The translations under genes and the position numbers were made by a program. The notes below the pieces were generated by a model. That model was not told the origin of the DNA. It worked only from the letters and a program-made list of their open reading frames with translations, and did no database searches. This document shows, one piece after another, positions 27,588 through 36,633 of a stretch of DNA of 64,000 bases. The stretch's first letter is position 1, and every line of letters starts with the position of its first letter. The DNA comes from a candidate division Zixibacteria bacterium RBG-1 (lineage in GTDB: Bacteria > Zixibacteria > MSB-5A5 > DSPP01 > RBG-1): assembly GCA_000447245.1 (NCBI GenBank), contig AUYT01000001.1, positions 290,825 to 354,824 of the forward strand, written 5' to 3'.

Positions 27588-27625
27588 AAACTACTACCAT
27601 AGCATATTGGTTTAGAATTAACTCT

Positions 27626-27681
27626 GTAGCGGTCGGATTTATCCGACCTTTGATATGATGTGCGATGAATCGCACCGCTAC
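27626..27681. repeat. GTAGCGGT-bounded double-hairpin repeat, copy 2
   Basis: The inner hairpins match copy 1 at 9406-9473; only the linker differs, with 12 fewer bases overall. The outer stem extends by CT / AG to 27624-27683. Confidence 0.75.
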
Positions 27682-27879
27682 AGACTAACCTCTCCCCATT
27701 TATGGTGAGCTTGTCGAACCACCTCTCTCCTTAGAGGAGAGGGAGTAACTAATTTCCTCCCCTTGAGGGGAGGGCAAGGGAGGGGTTAGTTCGATGGGTG
27801 GAGACAAGCTCCACCCCTACGCGTAGGGGCGATTTATCTCGAATGTTTTTAATGAGAGAAGTTTACCTTCGCCCGATTT

Positions 27880-29460
27880 CTACAAACAACATTCTTTACT
27901 TTTTAGGGGTGCGGGTCCGGATTTGAAAATATAATTTATTAAATAGACAATATCCGGCAGTAAAACATTTCCATTTCCATTAGCATCTCCACGGCAGAGA
28001 GGATTGGGAGCAGCTCCAGACCTAAACAGAAAGTTGATGATGGTTATGATGTCGGGTAGTAATATGTTTCCATCGGCGTTAGCATCTCCAGGTTTGGCAA
28101 GACATTGTTTATATTTTATGGTGGCATAGTCAAGGGAGGACCCGCTTCCCTGACTTTCTCCTGTTACATAGACATACCCTGCTTGGTCAACGATTATTGC
28201 ACTAGCATCATCGTAAGAGTTGCCTGGCCCATTATATCTTATCGCCCAAACACTATCTCCATTGGGAGAATACTTAATGGTAGCGTAATCAAAATCGCCA
28301 CTGCCACCGCTAAAACCAGTCACATAGACATTTCCCACGCTATCTAATGCTATGCCATTTGCTTGACCGTAGTGTACGGGTCCGCCATATGTTTTTACCC
28401 AAGCAATTTCTCCACTAGCATAATATTTTATGGTTGCAAAATCATAGTTAGGAGAGAGTGGAGCTACTTCAGTTTCTCCTGCCAGATACACATTTCCAAC
28501 ACTGTCCACTGCAATGGCCCAAACATCATCATCGTCATTTCCTGGCCCGTCCCATCTCCTTATCCAAGCAGTATCTCCGTTTGGATAATATTTTATAGTG
28601 AGATAGTCGTCATAAGAAATGCTATCTCGACTTTCACCAGTCACGTAAATATTTCCAGTTCCATCCAAACCCATACCTGAGGCGTAATCTTCTAAGCCTG
28701 CAGGGCCATTGTATCTTCTGACCCAAAGCTGATTGCCATTTTGGTCATATTTTACAGTGGCATAGTCTTCATTATAAGGATAAACACTATTTTGAGCGCT
28801 ATATCCAGTTACATAGACATTGCCAGAACCATCTACAGATATCGCCCACGCCCCATCCTGCGAGTTTCCTGGTCCATTGTATCTTCTGACCCAAGCGGTA
28901 TCTCCGTTTGGATAATATTTTATTGTGGTGTAGTCATAAGCTGTCACGCCGCCATAGCTATCACCCGTTACATACACGTTGCCACTTCTATCTACTTTTA
29001 TATCTCTAGCGTTGTCATCGCCATTCCCACTTCCATTGTATTGTTTGATCCACAAAACGTCTCCACTAGAGGAATACTTGATTGTAACAAAATCATCGTT
29101 ATATTTAAACATTCCTGTATCCGTGTCACTTTCTCCAGTCACATAGACATTTCCACTCTCATCCACTGCCAAAGCTTTGGGCTCATCGTCGCCATTCCCC
29201 GGCCCGTTGTAGCGTCTAACCCAGAGCGTATCTCCATTGGAGGCATACTTTATGGTTGTATAGTCCTCAAACGTTCCATTACCATAACTCCAGCCAGCCA
29301 CATACGAATTCCCATCTTTATCGACCGCTAAAGCAACAGCAACATCATCTCCATTTCCCGGTCCATTATACCGTCTCACCCAAGCAGTATCCACCTGAGC
29401 CAAAACTGGGATATAGGAATAAAATAGAAATAATAAAAAAATATATTTTCTAATTTTCAT
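27880..29460 (-). CDS. Secreted eight-repeat SBBP-type propeller with dockerin-like CCL tail
   Basis: A 526-residue protein with a signal peptide (MKIRKYIFLLFLFYSYIPVL, then AQV). Eight repeats of about 52 residues carry VRRYNGPGNGDD and GNVYVTGES followed by DYxTIKY, which is the SBBP beta-propeller repeat. The C-terminal ~70 residues form a dockerin-like pair (GDANADGNILLPDII and GDANGNGNVLLPDIV) ending in SGPAPLKSKECCL, nearly the same as in the 22691-24046 protein. It is expected outside the inner membrane. It stands alone, with repeats on both sides. Confidence 0.87.
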   Translation of the reverse strand: MKIRKYIFLLFLFYSYIPVLAQVDTAWVRRYNGPGNGDDVAVALAVDKDGNSYVAGWSYGNGTFEDYTTIKYASNGDTLWVRRYNGPGNGDDEPKALAVDESGNVYVTGESDTDTGMFKYNDDFVTIKYSSSGDVLWIKQYNGSGNGDDNARDIKVDRSGNVYVTGDSYGGVTAYDYTTIKYYPNGDTAWVRRYNGPGNSQDGAWAISVDGSGNVYVTGYSAQNSVYPYNEDYATVKYDQNGNQLWVRRYNGPAGLEDYASGMGLDGTGNIYVTGESRDSISYDDYLTIKYYPNGDTAWIRRWDGPGNDDDDVWAIAVDSVGNVYLAGETEVAPLSPNYDFATIKYYASGEIAWVKTYGGPVHYGQANGIALDSVGNVYVTGFSGGSGDFDYATIKYSPNGDSVWAIRYNGPGNSYDDASAIIVDQAGYVYVTGESQGSGSSLDYATIKYKQCLAKPGDANADGNILLPDIITIINFLFRSGAAPNPLCRGDANGNGNVLLPDIVYLINYIFKSGPAPLKSKECCL

Positions 29461-29545
29461 TTTTGCCTCCGGGTATTTTTAGGTATAGAATCAAGCTACT
29501 TAAAAAGGTGAAAATGTCAACGATTTTTTCAAATGATTTGATTTA

Positions 29546-29606
29546 GGGTCAGGTGCAGGGACCTGACCCTACCCACTGGGTAGCTCTGGGTCCCAGCACC
29601 CAGAGC
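29546..29606. repeat. Hairpin-CTACCC/GGGTAG-hairpin repeat, copy 2
   Basis: Arm one is GGGTCAGGT-GCAGGG-ACCTGACCC. The centre is CTACCC, ACT, GGGTAG. Arm two is GCTCTGGGT-CCCAGC-ACCCAGAGC. Confidence 0.8.
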
Positions 29607-29673
29607 GGTCTGTTTTAGATTTGTTTAAGCCCTCTTGACTTTAGGTGAGTCTATCCACTATTTTTCCAAAACC

Positions 29674-30438
29674 ATGAAAAAGATAATCGCCAATACCATA
29701 GCCGTAATCTTAGCCGGCGGCAAAGGGAAGAGAATGAATTCCAAACTTCCCAAAGTATTGCATAAAATCGCCGGCAAGCCGTTAATTTCCCACGTCATCT
29801 CCACCGCCAAATCTTTAGGAATAAAAAGAATCATAGTGGTAATCGGCTATAAAGGGGAACTGGTCAAAAAAGCTTTGGCTAAAGACAAAGTTGAAATAGT
29901 GTGGCAGAAAAAACAATTAGGAACCGGACATGCCTTGATGCAGACCCAAAAATTACTCAAAAATTTCTCCGACACGATTTTAGTCCTGTGTGGAGACGTC
30001 CCCTTTCTGTCCACCGAATCCATTATCCATCTCTTACAAGAACATATAAACAAGAAAGCCCAAGCCACTGTTTTGACCACCGTAGTCAAAGATGCTTCTG
30101 GATATGGCCGAATTGTTAGAAACAAGCCGAATTTAGTAGAAAAAATTGTGGAAGATAAAGAAGCTTCAAAAGCAGAAAAGAAAATCAGAGAAATCAATAC
30201 CGGAACCTTCTGTTTTGCAGCCAAAGGTTTTTTCGGTTTATTAAAACAGATAAAAGCCGATAATAAAAGCAAGGAATATTATTTAACCGACGTGGTCAAA
30301 CTGTTGAACCAAAAAGGGAAAAAAGTAGCCGCCGTAAAAAGTCTGACCAAATGGGAAGCACTGGGAATCAATTCCTCCGGTCAGTTAAAAGAATTAGAAA
30401 AAATTTGGACTAACAAACCTAAAAGACCTAACGTATAA
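29674..30438 (+). CDS. GlmU-type uridylyltransferase domain, stand-alone
   Basis: From the ATG at 29674 the protein has 254 residues and matches the N-terminal UDP-GlcNAc pyrophosphorylase domain of GlmU: LAGGKGKRMNSKLPKVLH, QLGTGHALMQT, LCGDVPFL, GYGRIVR, EINTGTFCF and EYYLTDVVKLL. It stops where the left-handed beta-helix acetyltransferase domain would begin, so it cannot do both GlmU reactions. It may form UDP-GlcNAc from GlcNAc-1-phosphate supplied elsewhere, or be a 3'-truncated glmU. No helix-repeat fragment is visible in the next 200 bases. Confidence 0.85.
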   Translation: MKKIIANTIAVILAGGKGKRMNSKLPKVLHKIAGKPLISHVISTAKSLGIKRIIVVIGYKGELVKKALAKDKVEIVWQKKQLGTGHALMQTQKLLKNFSDTILVLCGDVPFLSTESIIHLLQEHINKKAQATVLTTVVKDASGYGRIVRNKPNLVEKIVEDKEASKAEKKIREINTGTFCFAAKGFFGLLKQIKADNKSKEYYLTDVVKLLNQKGKKVAAVKSLTKWEALGINSSGQLKELEKIWTNKPKRPNV

Positions 30439-30579
30439 AAGATAGATTCCGATGATAAGCAAATTTGATAGCTCTTTTTTCAACGGAATACTCAAAAGCC
30501 AGCTCTTCTTAGTAATTAATGACAAACCCGACCGGTAAATTCTCATAACCTGAATTTCAATAGAGCTTTTAAAAAACAC

Positions 30580-30607
30580 TTGACAAAAAGGGCTGAGGAG
30601 TTAGATT
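30580..30607 (+). promoter_or_regulatory. Candidate promoter for 30635 gene
   Basis: TTGACA (30580-30585) and TAGATT (30602-30607) with a 16-base spacer. An AAGGAGAGG ribosome binding site follows before the ATG at 30635. Confidence 0.5.
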
Positions 30608-30634
30608 TAGGTTGAATCCCAACAAGGAGAGGCA

Positions 30635-31111
30635 ATGAAAATCAGATTGGTTCAGATAAGTTTAGTGTTCTTTGTGGTAATAAGTTTTGTTTTTTCTACC
30701 GTAAGTTATTCACAATCTCTATCAGAGCCAAAAGGAAACTTGGAATCTACCCATCTTAACAGCTTAACCCCCAACAACACTCGCTTTAGTTTGCTGGATT
30801 TAAGTCGTCTCAAAATTCGCAACAGTTACACGGTTTCCTATCTTTCCTCAGGCAATCGTTCCGGAAGCTTCGGTCTTTTTGTGACCTCTTTTGAATATCA
30901 GCTTTCCAATCCTTTAAACATCCAGGTTGATTTAGGATACCTGCACCAGCCCTTTTCCATGGGACGCAATAATATTGATATCAACTCCCGTATTTTACCC
31001 AACGTCAGGGTCAATTACAGCCCCAGCCCCTATTTTAATTTATCCGTCAATTTTATGTCCATGGGAAACCAATACCGATATTACCCTGAATTTTATGAGG
31101 AGAATCGCTAG
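30635..31111 (+). CDS. Secreted protein of unknown function, beta-rich
   Basis: A 158-residue protein with a clear signal peptide (IRLVQISLVFFVVISFVFS, then SYSQ). The mature part alternates hydrophobic and polar residues (SYTVSYLSSGNRSGSFGLF and FNLSVNFMSMG) and has many aromatic residues, as in small outer-membrane barrel proteins. No catalytic motif is visible. It precedes a LytR_C protein, rsfS and rho on the same strand, separated by short gaps. Confidence 0.72.
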   Translation: MKIRLVQISLVFFVVISFVFSTVSYSQSLSEPKGNLESTHLNSLTPNNTRFSLLDLSRLKIRNSYTVSYLSSGNRSGSFGLFVTSFEYQLSNPLNIQVDLGYLHQPFSMGRNNIDINSRILPNVRVNYSPSPYFNLSVNFMSMGNQYRYYPEFYEENR

Positions 31112-31168
31112 TAAAAATCGTTGGATTTACCAAGTTATTTTATCCCCCTCCAAAATTTGTAAAGCTTA

Positions 31169-31687
31169 ATGTTATTCAAAAAAAAGAAAAAATCCAGAGT
31201 TTATAGATTTTACCGACCTACCCCCAAGGGAAAAGGTGGGGGAGCCAAAAAAACAGATTACGCCATCTTTATTTTGGTAATCATGCTGGGCTGCTTCGGA
31301 ATCTCCCTGGCCAAAAAATGGGGTGAGGTTAATAAAGTATCTTCCGATGAATATGAAGAGGTTTTAGTCCGAGTTCAAATTTTAAATGCTTCCGGAAATC
31401 CTTACCTGGCCGAAAGTACTGCCAAAAAATTATCCTCTATGACACACGCTCCCATAAAATTTGAGATAGTGGAAAAAGGGAATTATGGAGCTTTTAAACT
31501 TCCTCAATCCATGATTGTCTATCTGAAATCAGAAGAAGAAGAACTGGCTTACCTGGCAGCTGACTGGCTGGGAATCAACAGAGAGAATGTCTTGTTTCAA
31601 AAAGTGGAAAATAATTACCTGGATATCCAGATGAAATTGATAGTTGGAAGAGATTTCAAATTTCTGGAGGTAGCCCAAGCCGAGTGA
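31169..31687 (+). CDS. Membrane-anchored LytR C-terminal-domain protein
   Basis: The 172 residues begin with a basic head, a single membrane segment (YAIFILVIMLGCFGISL, about residues 38-54) and an outside domain. VRVQILNASGNPYLA matches the LytR_C domain found behind LytR-CpsA-Psr proteins; here it stands alone without the catalytic part. The role is probably at the cell envelope. Its stop overlaps the GTG of rsfS (GAGTGA), so the two are coupled. Confidence 0.75.
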   Translation: MLFKKKKKSRVYRFYRPTPKGKGGGAKKTDYAIFILVIMLGCFGISLAKKWGEVNKVSSDEYEEVLVRVQILNASGNPYLAESTAKKLSSMTHAPIKFEIVEKGNYGAFKLPQSMIVYLKSEEEELAYLAADWLGINRENVLFQKVENNYLDIQMKLIVGRDFKFLEVAQAE

Positions 31688-32100
31688 AAAATCTGACTTC
31701 TCGTAATTTAGCGGTCTTAGCCGGAAAATTGGCTTTGGAAAAGCAAGCTTTAGACATCAAAATCCTGGATCTAAGAAAGATATCCAATATTTCCGATTAT
31801 TTTGTGGTCTGTTCTGCCACAGTGGATGTGCACCTAAAAGCGATTGCGGACAATATTGTAGGAGAGTTAGAAAAAAAGGGAATAAGGATCTGGCACAATG
31901 AAGGATATCCGCAGGGAAGATGGATTATTCTGGATTACGTGGATGTGGTAGTGCATATCTTTTTGGAAGAAGCGCGCCAGTTTTACGATCTGGAAAGCTT
32001 ATGGGGGGATGCCCAGGTGCAGGAAGTAAATGACAACGGAAAGGTCAAAAAGACCGGTAAGAAAACCGGCTTAAAAACCAGAAAACGGAAATTAATGTAG
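31684..32100 (+). CDS. rsfS: Ribosomal silencing factor RsfS
   Basis: RsfS binds ribosomal protein L14 and blocks subunit joining when nutrients are low. The 138 residues have the family core: LDIKILDLRKISNISDYFVV, HNEGYPQGRWIILDYVDVV and HIFLEEARQFYDLESLW. The C terminus is a basic extension rich in Lys. The start is GTG overlapping the preceding stop. Next to a LytR_C-type protein, it repeats a gene pairing common in bacteria. Confidence 0.93.
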   Translation: MKNLTSRNLAVLAGKLALEKQALDIKILDLRKISNISDYFVVCSATVDVHLKAIADNIVGELEKKGIRIWHNEGYPQGRWIILDYVDVVVHIFLEEARQFYDLESLWGDAQVQEVNDNGKVKKTGKKTGLKTRKRKLM

Positions 32101-32271
32101 AGAGTTTGTTTTTGCCGGTGTCAAATAATCCAGTTGTGATGATACGTGATAATCACAAGCAATAGAAGGTTAGTAATTCATAACAGGTTAAGTAGGTCGA
32201 ACAGATAAAGACACAAATAAGGTAAAAAAATTTTAGAAAAGAAAAAGTAACTCATACAAAGGAGGTTATTC

Positions 32272-33519
32272 ATGGATATCGTAGAACTCAAAACCAAGAC
32301 TATGAGCGAGCTTTTGGGGATTGCCGATGAACTGGATATTCCCAGTCGCTCCAATCTTAAGAAACAGGAGTTAATCTTCAAAATTCTGGAGGCCAAGACC
32401 GAAAAGACCGGTCTAATCTTTGCCGAAGGGGTTTTGGATATTCTGCAGGAAGGGTATGGATTCTTACGCTCGCCGGACTATAACTACCTACCCGGTCCGG
32501 ATGATATTTACGTTTCCCCTTCTCAGATCAAGAGATTTGACTTGAGAACCGGGGATATTGTTTCAGGACAGGTCCGTCCCCCCAAAGATTCGGAGAGGTA
32601 TTTTGCCCTTCTTAAAGTGGAAGCGGTCAATTATGAAAATCCGGAAGTGGCCAAGCATAAGATTTTATTTGATAATCTGACTCCCTTATACCCTCAAGAA
32701 AGGATAAAGTTAGAAACGGCGGCCGAAGAGCTCTCTATGCGTGTTATGGACCTTTTTACCCCCATCGGAAAAGGACAGAGGGGTTTGATTGTTTCTCCAC
32801 CCAAAGCGGGAAAGACTATTCTTCTGCAGAAAATAGCCAACAGTATCACCACCAACCACCCGGAGATTAAAATCATCGTCTTGTTAATCGACGAAAGACC
32901 GGAAGAGGTGACGGATATGAAAAGGTCGGTCAAGGGTGAAGTTATCTCTTCTACTTTTGATGAACCGCCGGACCGCCACGTTCAGGTAGCGGATATGGTC
33001 ATCGAAAAAGCCAAGAGATTGGTAGAGCACCAAAATCATGTGGTGATATTATTAGACAGTATCACCCGTCTGGGCCGGGCTCATAACGCGGTTGTTCCTC
33101 ATTCCGGTAAAATCCTTTCCGGGGGAGTGGATGCCAACGCTTTAGCCAAACCCAAGAGATTTTTCGGAGCCGCCAGAAATATAGAGGAGGGTGGAAGTCT
33201 GACCATTATTGCCACGGCTTTGATTGAAACCGGCAGCCGGATGGATGAAGTGATTTTTGAAGAGTTCAAAGGGACCGGCAATATGGAAATTGTCTTAGAC
33301 CGCAGATTGTCCGACCGCAGAATCTTCCCGGCTATTGATATCAACCGCTCCGGAACCAGGAAAGAGGAACTGCTACTCAAAGATGAGGAACTGAACAAGA
33401 TTTGGATTTTGAGGAAATTCCTGGCGGAGATGAACTCGGTGGAAGCCATGGAGTTCTTATTAGACAAGCTCAAAAAGACCAAATCTAACCCCAAATTCCT
33501 GGATGCTATGAAGGATTAA
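32272..33519 (+). CDS. rho: Transcription termination factor Rho
   Basis: Rho is the hexameric RNA-dependent ATPase that ends transcription. At 415 residues it is standard length with no large insertion. The order is a Rho_N helix domain (residues 1-45), an RNA-binding cold-shock-like domain ([20 protein letters not shown]), Walker [12 protein letters not shown], Walker [15 protein letters not shown], and the Q/R-loop regions [11 protein letters not shown] and [21 protein letters not shown] strong AAAGGAGGT ribosome binding site precedes the ATG. A 170-base leader lies upstream. Confidence 0.99.
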   Translation: MDIVELKTKTMSELLGIADELDIPSRSNLKKQELIFKILEAKTEKTGLIFAEGVLDILQEGYGFLRSPDYNYLPGPDDIYVSPSQIKRFDLRTGDIVSGQVRPPKDSERYFALLKVEAVNYENPEVAKHKILFDNLTPLYPQERIKLETAAEELSMRVMDLFTPIGKGQRGLIVSPPKAGKTILLQKIANSITTNHPEIKIIVLLIDERPEEVTDMKRSVKGEVISSTFDEPPDRHVQVADMVIEKAKRLVEHQNHVVILLDSITRLGRAHNAVVPHSGKILSGGVDANALAKPKRFFGAARNIEEGGSLTIIATALIETGSRMDEVIFEEFKGTGNMEIVLDRRLSDRRIFPAIDINRSGTRKEELLLKDEELNKIWILRKFLAEMNSVEAMEFLLDKLKKTKSNPKFLDAMKD

Positions 33520-33857
33520 GCTCTTCTCAACTCCTTTCCCTATCCATTCTCAAGCAGTTTCTTTTTATTCCCAAATTTTCAGCGGAGATAATTATTGTTG
33601 CAATTTCCCGGTTTCTCAGTTTTTATTTTGACTATCTTATACCATCCACCACCGTTTTAAGAGATTTTGCGGAGTTTAATTTTCTACTATTACCTCTTGG
33701 TTGAAAAATCGGAGTTTTTTTATGTTCTATAGTTTCATTGGAAACATAAGGGAAATTCAAAACTTTTTCTTGACCTCACCCGTAAAAAAAATTAATTTGT
33801 AAAAATTGACTGGAAATGCGTTAACTTTATAAAGGATTAAGCAGATAAAATAAATGT
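33520..33857. other. Intergenic region between rho and ftsE
   Basis: No gene or strong hairpin was found. The AT-rich stretch ends with the ftsE promoter and an AAAGGATTAAGCAGATAA repeat fragment just before the start codon. Confidence 0.5.
33806..33833 (+). promoter_or_regulatory. Candidate promoter of the ftsEX operon
   Basis: TTGACT (33806-33811) and TATAAA (33828-33833) with a 16-base spacer, 25 bases before the ftsE ATG. Confidence 0.55.
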
Positions 33858-34523
33858 ATGCTGGAGATTAAAAAGGTCACCAAAATCTACGACGAGAAGA
33901 CCATTGCCCTGTATAACCTCTCATTTTCCTTGAATAAGGGGGAGTTTATAACCGTGCTGGGTCCCACCGGAGCCGGCAAAACCACTCTGATTAAACTTTT
34001 GGCTTTGGAAGAATCTCCCACTCAGGGTGAAATAAAATTCGACTCTTTTACCACCCAAAAGATGAAAAAATCCCACACTTCCCAATGGAGACAAAAGTTG
34101 GGAATAGTTTTTCAGGATTTAAGATTGATAAAGGACAAATCGGTTTTTGACAATGTGGCTTTACCCTTGAGAATAAAGGGGGTAAAAGAGAAGAATGTCA
34201 AAAAGAAAACCACTGAAATTCTGGGGAATTTGGGACTGCTTTTGAAAAGAAATTCTTTGCCGCCAGAACTATCCGGCGGGGAAAGACAAAAGGTGGCTTT
34301 TGCCCGGGCTTTAGTCTCAGAACCGGTTTTGTTTTTAGCCGATGAACCCACCGCTAATTTGGACCCGGTGGCCACAGAAGAGATTTTAGATTTGCTCACC
34401 AAAATTCATAATCAGGGAACCACTGTAATGGTGACCACCAATCAGGAGCAAGTCTACCAGAAATTCAATCAAAAAATTAGCCCGGCTCGAGTTCTGGAAT
34501 TAGAGCTGGGGAAGTTGAAATAA
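33858..34523 (+). CDS. ftsE: Cell division ATP-binding protein FtsE
   Basis: FtsE is the ATPase of the FtsEX complex that controls septal peptidoglycan hydrolysis. The 221 residues hold Walker A GPTGAGKTT, the Q-loop FQDLRLIKDKS, signature LSGGERQKVAFARAL and Walker B VLFLADEPTANLD. No Shine-Dalgarno sequence is visible before the ATG. ftsX and an EnvC-like activator follow, so the whole activation path is encoded together. Confidence 0.95.
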   Translation: MLEIKKVTKIYDEKTIALYNLSFSLNKGEFITVLGPTGAGKTTLIKLLALEESPTQGEIKFDSFTTQKMKKSHTSQWRQKLGIVFQDLRLIKDKSVFDNVALPLRIKGVKEKNVKKKTTEILGNLGLLLKRNSLPPELSGGERQKVAFARALVSEPVLFLADEPTANLDPVATEEILDLLTKIHNQGTTVMVTTNQEQVYQKFNQKISPARVLELELGKLK

Positions 34524-34624
34524 AGAGTTTGAATCACGAAGACACGAAAAATTCTGAAACGAAAAACACGAAAAAAGCAGAAAGAAAAACTCAGAATTAC
34601 TCAAAGAGATTCAGAAGATAAAAT

Positions 34625-35473
34625 ATGATTTACGCTTTTAAAGAAGCCGTAAGGGGTCTGCAAAAACATCTCACCACCAGCCTGGTTTTTATTTTTACCT
34701 TAGGATTTGCTCTGTTGGTTTTTAATTTTTTCCTGTGGAGCTTCTGGAATTTAAATCAGATAGGCAAACAGATGAAAGAAAAAATCGGGATGGAGGTATA
34801 TCTAAAAGATGAGTTATCTTTTCAAGAAACCGGCGACTTAAGAAGCTTTCTCGAGTCTCAGCCGGAAATTCAAAAAGTAGAATTTAAGACCAAAGCAGAT
34901 GCCTTGGAAGAGATGAAAGCATATTTCGGAGCGGAGCTCCTGGAGAATTTGAGCGGCAACCCCTTGCCCAACAGTTTCTCACTTGAAATCAAAGAAAGAT
35001 ATAAGACCTCAGACAAAATTTTGGCCATAGCAGAAAAGATTAAAGCCCAAAACGGGGTGGAGGGGGTGGAATACGGTGAGGCCTGGGTGGAAAGACTGGA
35101 TAAACTAAGCTCGGTTTTTTTAAAAGTGGCTTTGATTTTCGGGATATTTTTGACTTTAGCCATACTCATGATGGTAACCACCACGGTTCGGCTAATCATT
35201 ATCACCAAGTCCGAAACCTTGAAACTTCTCAAAGTCTTGGGAGCCAAAACCAGTTTTATTTTGAAGCCCTATTTTTTGGGTGGTATGTTGTTAGGGTTTT
35301 CAGCCACCGGCTTGAGTGTGCTCGGGTTATATGTAGTACATCAATTTTTTAAATCCAAATTCTGGACGGTCAGCTTTCTTCCTTTAGAAATTTTAGGCGG
35401 AGTAATCTTGGGAGTTTTATTTTTAAGCGCGGTGGGAAGCTTATTTTCCATGACCCGGGTGCTAAAAGTATGA
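34625..35473 (+). CDS. ftsX: Cell division protein FtsX
   Basis: The 282-residue membrane partner of FtsE. One membrane segment lies near the N terminus (about residues 20-42). A periplasmic loop follows (about 45-165) with MEVYLKDELS and VEFKTKADALEEM. Three more segments complete the FtsX topology. The loop is the part known to touch EnvC in other bacteria. Its stop overlaps the envC start. Confidence 0.94.
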   Translation: MIYAFKEAVRGLQKHLTTSLVFIFTLGFALLVFNFFLWSFWNLNQIGKQMKEKIGMEVYLKDELSFQETGDLRSFLESQPEIQKVEFKTKADALEEMKAYFGAELLENLSGNPLPNSFSLEIKERYKTSDKILAIAEKIKAQNGVEGVEYGEAWVERLDKLSSVFLKVALIFGIFLTLAILMMVTTTVRLIIITKSETLKLLKVLGAKTSFILKPYFLGGMLLGFSATGLSVLGLYVVHQFFKSKFWTVSFLPLEILGGVILGVLFLSAVGSLFSMTRVLKV

Positions 35474-36633
35474 GCAAGAATCCACTGATATTTTTAGTCA
35501 CCATCTTTTTGCTAAACCTGTCGGGCATCGGTCTGACCCAGTCTGACGACCTGCAGAGCCAGAAAGATGAATTAGAGAGAATCCGGACCGAGCTGGAAGC
35601 CAAAAGAAAATCCATCGAAAAATTAAAGCAAAAGGAAATGGGGCTTCTAAAAGAGGTGCAGTCCAAAGAAGAGGAGCTGGAGTTGGTTGAAAAACTACTT
35701 TTAAAAATAAATCGCACCCAGAGAGGAATCGAAAAACAGCTCAGGGAAAAAGAGGGGGAATTACAGTTCACCCGATTGACTTTGGAAGAAAAACAGGCTG
35801 CCTTAGCCAGGCGCTTAAGAGAGATTTATAAATATGGCAGATTTTATGAGTACAAACTTTTACTGGGAGCGGATTCTCCGGTAGATTTTTTGAAAAGGTA
35901 CCGCTTTATGCAGCTGATTACCCAGAAGGACCGGGATTTAATCGGGGAAGTTCTGAACAACAAACAGAAAGTGGAAGAGAAACAAAGTTACCTGCAAAAA
36001 AGGAAAAATTATCTGGGTCTCTTGAGAAAAGAGAAGACCAAAGAGGAGGATAATAAAAAACAGCTTTTAGGCAAGAGGTCTTTGGCTCTGAAAAATGTGA
36101 GACAGGAAAAAGAACTGCAGCTACAAGCCCTGCAGGAGCTGGAACAATCGGCCCGGGAGATTCAAAAAATTATTGTAACTCTGGAGGAGAAAAGAAAATC
36201 CAAGCCCAAAGAAATTGAAATTCTGGAGGGAGTTTTTGCTTCTTTAAGAGGAAAACTCCCCTGGCCTGCCTCCGGTGCGGTGATAGGGAATTTCGGGCCC
36301 CAGCTGGATAAAAAATCCAACACCACCACTTTTAACCCGGGCATAGAGATTCAAGCCCAGATCGGGCAGGATGTGTATGCGGTGGCAGACGGAGTTTTAA
36401 TCTACTCGGGCTGGTTGCGGGGATACGGGAGATTTATTATCTTACAACATGATTCCGGGTATTACACTTTGTATGCCCACCTCTCGGATGTTCTGGTAGA
36501 AGAAGGGGATGAGATACTGGCCTCCCAGCTTTTAGCCAAAGTGGGTGAGACCGGATTTTTAGGTGAGGTATCTTTGCATTTTGAAGTCAGGCAGGGGAAA
36601 CAACAATTAGACCCTTTGGAATGGTTAAAATAG
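35470..36633 (+). CDS. EnvC-like murein hydrolase activator
   Basis: A 387-residue exported protein: signal peptide (PLIFLVTIFLLNLSGIGL), a long coiled coil (about residues 25-250) and a C-terminal LytM/M23 domain (about 262-387). In the LytM domain the usual zinc His and Asp of HxGxD are replaced (FNPGIEI), while LYAHLSD and LHFEVR remain. This loss of the metal site is typical of EnvC, which activates amidases without cutting peptidoglycan itself. It overlaps ftsX upstream and the holB start downstream by 13 bases. Confidence 0.9.
   Translation: MSKNPLIFLVTIFLLNLSGIGLTQSDDLQSQKDELERIRTELEAKRKSIEKLKQKEMGLLKEVQSKEEELELVEKLLLKINRTQRGIEKQLREKEGELQFTRLTLEEKQAALARRLREIYKYGRFYEYKLLLGADSPVDFLKRYRFMQLITQKDRDLIGEVLNNKQKVEEKQSYLQKRKNYLGLLRKEKTKEEDNKKQLLGKRSLALKNVRQEKELQLQALQELEQSAREIQKIIVTLEEKRKSKPKEIEILEGVFASLRGKLPWPASGAVIGNFGPQLDKKSNTTTFNPGIEIQAQIGQDVYAVADGVLIYSGWLRGYGRFIILQHDSGYYTLYAHLSDVLVEEGDEILASQLLAKVGETGFLGEVSLHFEVRQGKQQLDPLEWLK

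Larger units (their letters stand above)
27466..27879. other. Repeat-filled intergenic region after panD
   Basis: No gene is supported. It holds a CCTTCGAC-AGCTCAGGGTAAACG unit, a nested GAGATTCTTCG repeat (27522-27587), the GTAGCGGT double hairpin (27626-27681), CTCTCCCC / GAGAGGGAG units, and a GGGTGGAG-CTCCACCC hairpin with a short GTAGGGGCG element near 27795-27830. Confidence 0.65.

Noticed and set aside
27466-27879. Repeat-rich stretch considered as a CRISPR array
   Set aside because: The repeats are different palindromic families, present once each, without regular spacers; no cas genes are near.
32134-32158. TTGTGA and TCACAA facing each other upstream of rho, considered as a Rex operator
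   Set aside because: The half sites are 13 bases apart, whereas Rex needs TTGTGA-N6-TCACAA. No promoter overlaps it.
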